Part shown: positions 43,106-44,753 of the stretch, piece by piece
Layout of the letters: each line of letters begins with the position of its first letter
Numbering within the stretch: the stretch's first letter is position 1
Assembly (NCBI GenBank): GCA_029248675.1
Contig: JAQWIX010000044.1
Span: 1-44,753 of the forward strand
Length of the DNA: 44,753 bases
Direction of reading: 5' to 3'
Source: Pseudomonadales bacterium
GTDB lineage: Bacteria > Pseudomonadota > Gammaproteobacteria > Pseudomonadales > Azotimanducaceae
The notes under the pieces: model-generated
Databases searched by the model: none
Seen by the model: the letters and a program-made list of their open reading frames with translations, nothing else
What the model was told of the DNA's origin: nothing
Translations under genes and position numbers: made by a program

Positions 43106-43588
43106 ATGCTGGCACCTAACCTTATCTTGCGACCGACGGTTCTTTGGCTGACTGCTGGGGGTTTAGGGTTTTTGCGGCCGGCCCCGGGTACTTGGGGTTC
43201 TGCCGGGGCGGTGGTGTTTTGGTGGTTCTTCTTGAGTCCGCTCAGCTGGGTGGTACAGCTTGGCATTGTGATGGCTTACTTTGTCGTCAGTTGGTGGTTG
43301 TGCAACCGGCTAATCAACCAGCTTGGGATCGAAGACGAACCCCAAATTGTTGCCGACGAGGTTGCGGGCATGTGGCTAGCCTTAGTCTGGGTGCCGCCCA
43401 CCGTGGGCTGGGTTCTCGCCGCTTTCGTATTGTTTCGCCTGGCAGACATCACGAAACCCGGCCCCATTGGTATGCTGGATCGACGCTTGCACAGCGGGTT
43501 GGGCATCATGGCCGATGATCTGCTGGCGGGAGCGCTGTGTGCCGGGTTGTTGGCGCTGGTGGCGGCCGGGTTGCCACTGCTGGTCTGA
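43106..43588 (+). CDS. pgpA: Phosphatidylglycerophosphatase A
   Basis: Inner-membrane phosphatase that removes the phosphate from phosphatidylglycerophosphate. FLRPAPGTWGSAGA near the N-terminus and FRLADITKPGPIGMLD plus GLGIMADDLLAG are the family signatures. Four hydrophobic segments. Start is uncertain: ATG 43106 has AGAGGG just upstream and gives 160 residues; ATG 43085 and GTG 43067 are in the same frame. Its stop abuts that of convergent ispA. Confidence 0.93.
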   Translation: MLAPNLILRPTVLWLTAGGLGFLRPAPGTWGSAGAVVFWWFFLSPLSWVVQLGIVMAYFVVSWWLCNRLINQLGIEDEPQIVADEVAGMWLALVWVPPTVGWVLAAFVLFRLADITKPGPIGMLDRRLHSGLGIMADDLLAGALCAGLLALVAAGLPLLV

Positions 43589-44470
43589 TCAGTAGGTTCG
43601 TCTTACCGCACGGTAGGCCAAGGTTGTAAGAAGCTCCGTGGCCAAATCCGCTTGTTTGAGCAGCGCCAATGACTCTTCCAGTAATTCGTTAGCCCGCTGT
43701 TTGGCACCGTCTAGGCCCATGAGTTTCGGGAAGGTGTTTTTGTCCAGCGCTTCATCAGAACCCGCAGGCTTGCCTAGGGTCTCAGAGCTTTCGGTCACGT
43801 CCAAAATGTCATCCACCACCTGAAAAGCCAACCCGATGCGATGACCAAAGGTGCTGAGTAGGGCTAGGCGCGGGTCCTCTGGCTGGACCTCGGCGCAGTA
43901 GGCTCCCACCACCAAGGAGGACTGAATCAGCGCTCCGGTCTTTGCTGCATGCAGTGCTTCAAGCTCCGTTAGCGTCAGTTCCTGTCCCTCTGCTGCAATA
44001 TCTAAGCATTGACCGCCAGCCATGCCGGGCCAGCCGGCGGCTTTTGATAGCAGGCCAATGCATCGAAGCTTGGCGGCGTCGCTGATGGCGGGGGCTTCGG
44101 CCAAGGACTGAAATGCCAACGAATGCAGGCTATCACCGGCCAAAATCGCGTTGGCTTCGCCAAAGGCAATGTGTGTGGCGGCCTGGCCATGACGCAGGTT
44201 GTCGTCATCCATGGCCGGCAAATCGTCGTGAATCAACGAATAGGCATGGATGAATTCAAAGCCGCAAGCTGCAGGCAGAGCCGGTTGATAGTCGCCGCCG
44301 AAGGCATGACAGGCGGCGCATGTCATTAGCGGTCGTAAGCGCTTACCACCGCCTAAGACCGCGTACCGCATAGCATCGACCATGGGTTGGGCGATGTCTG
44401 ATTGGCGTGGTAGCAGGGTGTCGAGGGTTTGCGCTATGGATGCGTTAATCGTTGCAAAGGGATCGCTCAT
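43589..44470 (-). CDS. ispA: Farnesyl diphosphate synthase (polyprenyl synthetase)
   Basis: Condenses IPP with DMAPP and GPP to farnesyl diphosphate for quinones and undecaprenyl carriers. First Asp-rich motif DDLPAMDDD (about 85), second DDILD (about 226), GGKRLRPLM near 41 and FQVVDD are visible. 293 residues. Overlaps xseB by 4 nt (ATGA), the conserved xseB-ispA pair. The dxs gene that follows ispA in E. coli is replaced by convergent pgpA. Confidence 0.95.
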   Translation of the reverse strand: MSDPFATINASIAQTLDTLLPRQSDIAQPMVDAMRYAVLGGGKRLRPLMTCAACHAFGGDYQPALPAACGFEFIHAYSLIHDDLPAMDDDNLRHGQAATHIAFGEANAILAGDSLHSLAFQSLAEAPAISDAAKLRCIGLLSKAAGWPGMAGGQCLDIAAEGQELTLTELEALHAAKTGALIQSSLVVGAYCAEVQPEDPRLALLSTFGHRIGLAFQVVDDILDVTESSETLGKPAGSDEALDKNTFPKLMGLDGAKQRANELLEESLALLKQADLATELLTTLAYRAVRRTY

Positions 44471-44730
44471 GCATCCTCTTGGGTCAACTCTTCTAGGGTA
44501 TTGGCCGCGGTCAGAGTCTTTACTTTCAGCTCAGCCTGGCTCAGGGCGTGTTGGCATTGACGGGTCAGCTTGATGCCTCGCTCAAAGGCTTGGAGCGAAT
44601 CGTCGAGGCTTAAATCCCCTTCTTCCATCTGAGAGACCAACTGTTCCAGTTCAGCCATAGCCTTCTCGAAATTGACCGGCTCGGCATCTTCGGTTTGGGT
44701 CGCGGCGGGGGACTTTTCTTGTTTACTCAT
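44467..44730 (-). CDS. xseB: Exodeoxyribonuclease VII small subunit
   Basis: Small helical subunit that binds XseA to form ExoVII, a single-strand DNA exonuclease. [26 protein letters not shown] is the family block, of which FEKAMAELE and GDLSLDDSL are the key parts; [12 protein letters not shown] follows. 87 residues with an acidic N-terminal extension. Start ATG at 44730; the promoter would lie beyond or at the window edge. Confidence 0.95.
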   Translation of the reverse strand: MSKQEKSPAATQTEDAEPVNFEKAMAELEQLVSQMEEGDLSLDDSLQAFERGIKLTRQCQHALSQAELKVKTLTAANTLEELTQEDA

Positions 44731-44753
44731 GGGAGCAAAGTAGCAGGGCTACG

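Overview
The window looks like a chromosome segment of a marine-type gammaproteobacterium with moderate GC. Gene order is the main evidence. Block 1 (2.2-7.2 kb) holds psd-rhdA, orn, queG and nnr. Block 2 (7.4-20.4 kb) is the classic tsaE-amiB-mutL-miaA-hfq-hflX-hflK-hflC cluster, followed by hisZ-purA, a Trm112-family gene and folE2. Block 3 (26.3-34.0 kb) is rnr-rlmB, rpsF-rpsR-rplI, dnaB and radA. Block 4 (34.1-44.7 kb) is ettA, glyA, nrdR-ribD-nusB-thiL-pgpA and the convergent xseB-ispA pair. The synteny resembles Pseudomonas/Oceanospirillales-type genomes; I cannot name a genus from sequence reading alone.

Accessory material sits between and beside these blocks. (a) At the left edge (1-1319, minus) a tyrosine recombinase gene runs off the window. 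It is more AT-rich than its neighbours and has a methionine where the first catalytic arginine is expected, so this is probably the end of an integrated element lying next to a PhyH-family dioxygenase gene. (b) At 20.5-25.9 kb, between folE2 and the tRNA-Leu/rnr pair, lies a redox-flavoured cluster: a MerR-type regulator with a Cys/His-rich C-terminus, a Tat-exported high-potential iron-sulfur protein (HiPIP), a divergent short-chain dehydrogenase, an exported SOUL haem-binding protein, an AhpD-like peroxidase-related protein, apt, and two orphan envelope proteins. This is the best candidate for an undescribed system. (c) An FkbM-type methyltransferase lies between ettA and glyA. (d) An orphan single-pass membrane protein lies between glyA and nrdR.

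The conserved genes cover translation and RNA processing (TsaE and MiaA in tRNA modification, QueG in queuosine, RNase R, RlmB, S6/S18/L9, EttA, Orn, Hfq), replication and repair (MutL with an endonuclease-type motif, DnaB, RadA, XseB), envelope and lipid work (Psd, AmiB, PgpA, IspA, HflKC) and cofactor or nucleotide supply (Nnr, FolE2, RibD, ThiL, PurA, HisZ, GlyA, Apt). Several absences stand out: no rsgA or motAB between psd and orn, no nsrR after purA, and no ribE/ribBA/ribH between ribD and nusB.

One tRNA gene (Leu, CAG) and three convincing intrinsic terminators were found. No rRNA, CRISPR array or complete insertion sequence was seen.
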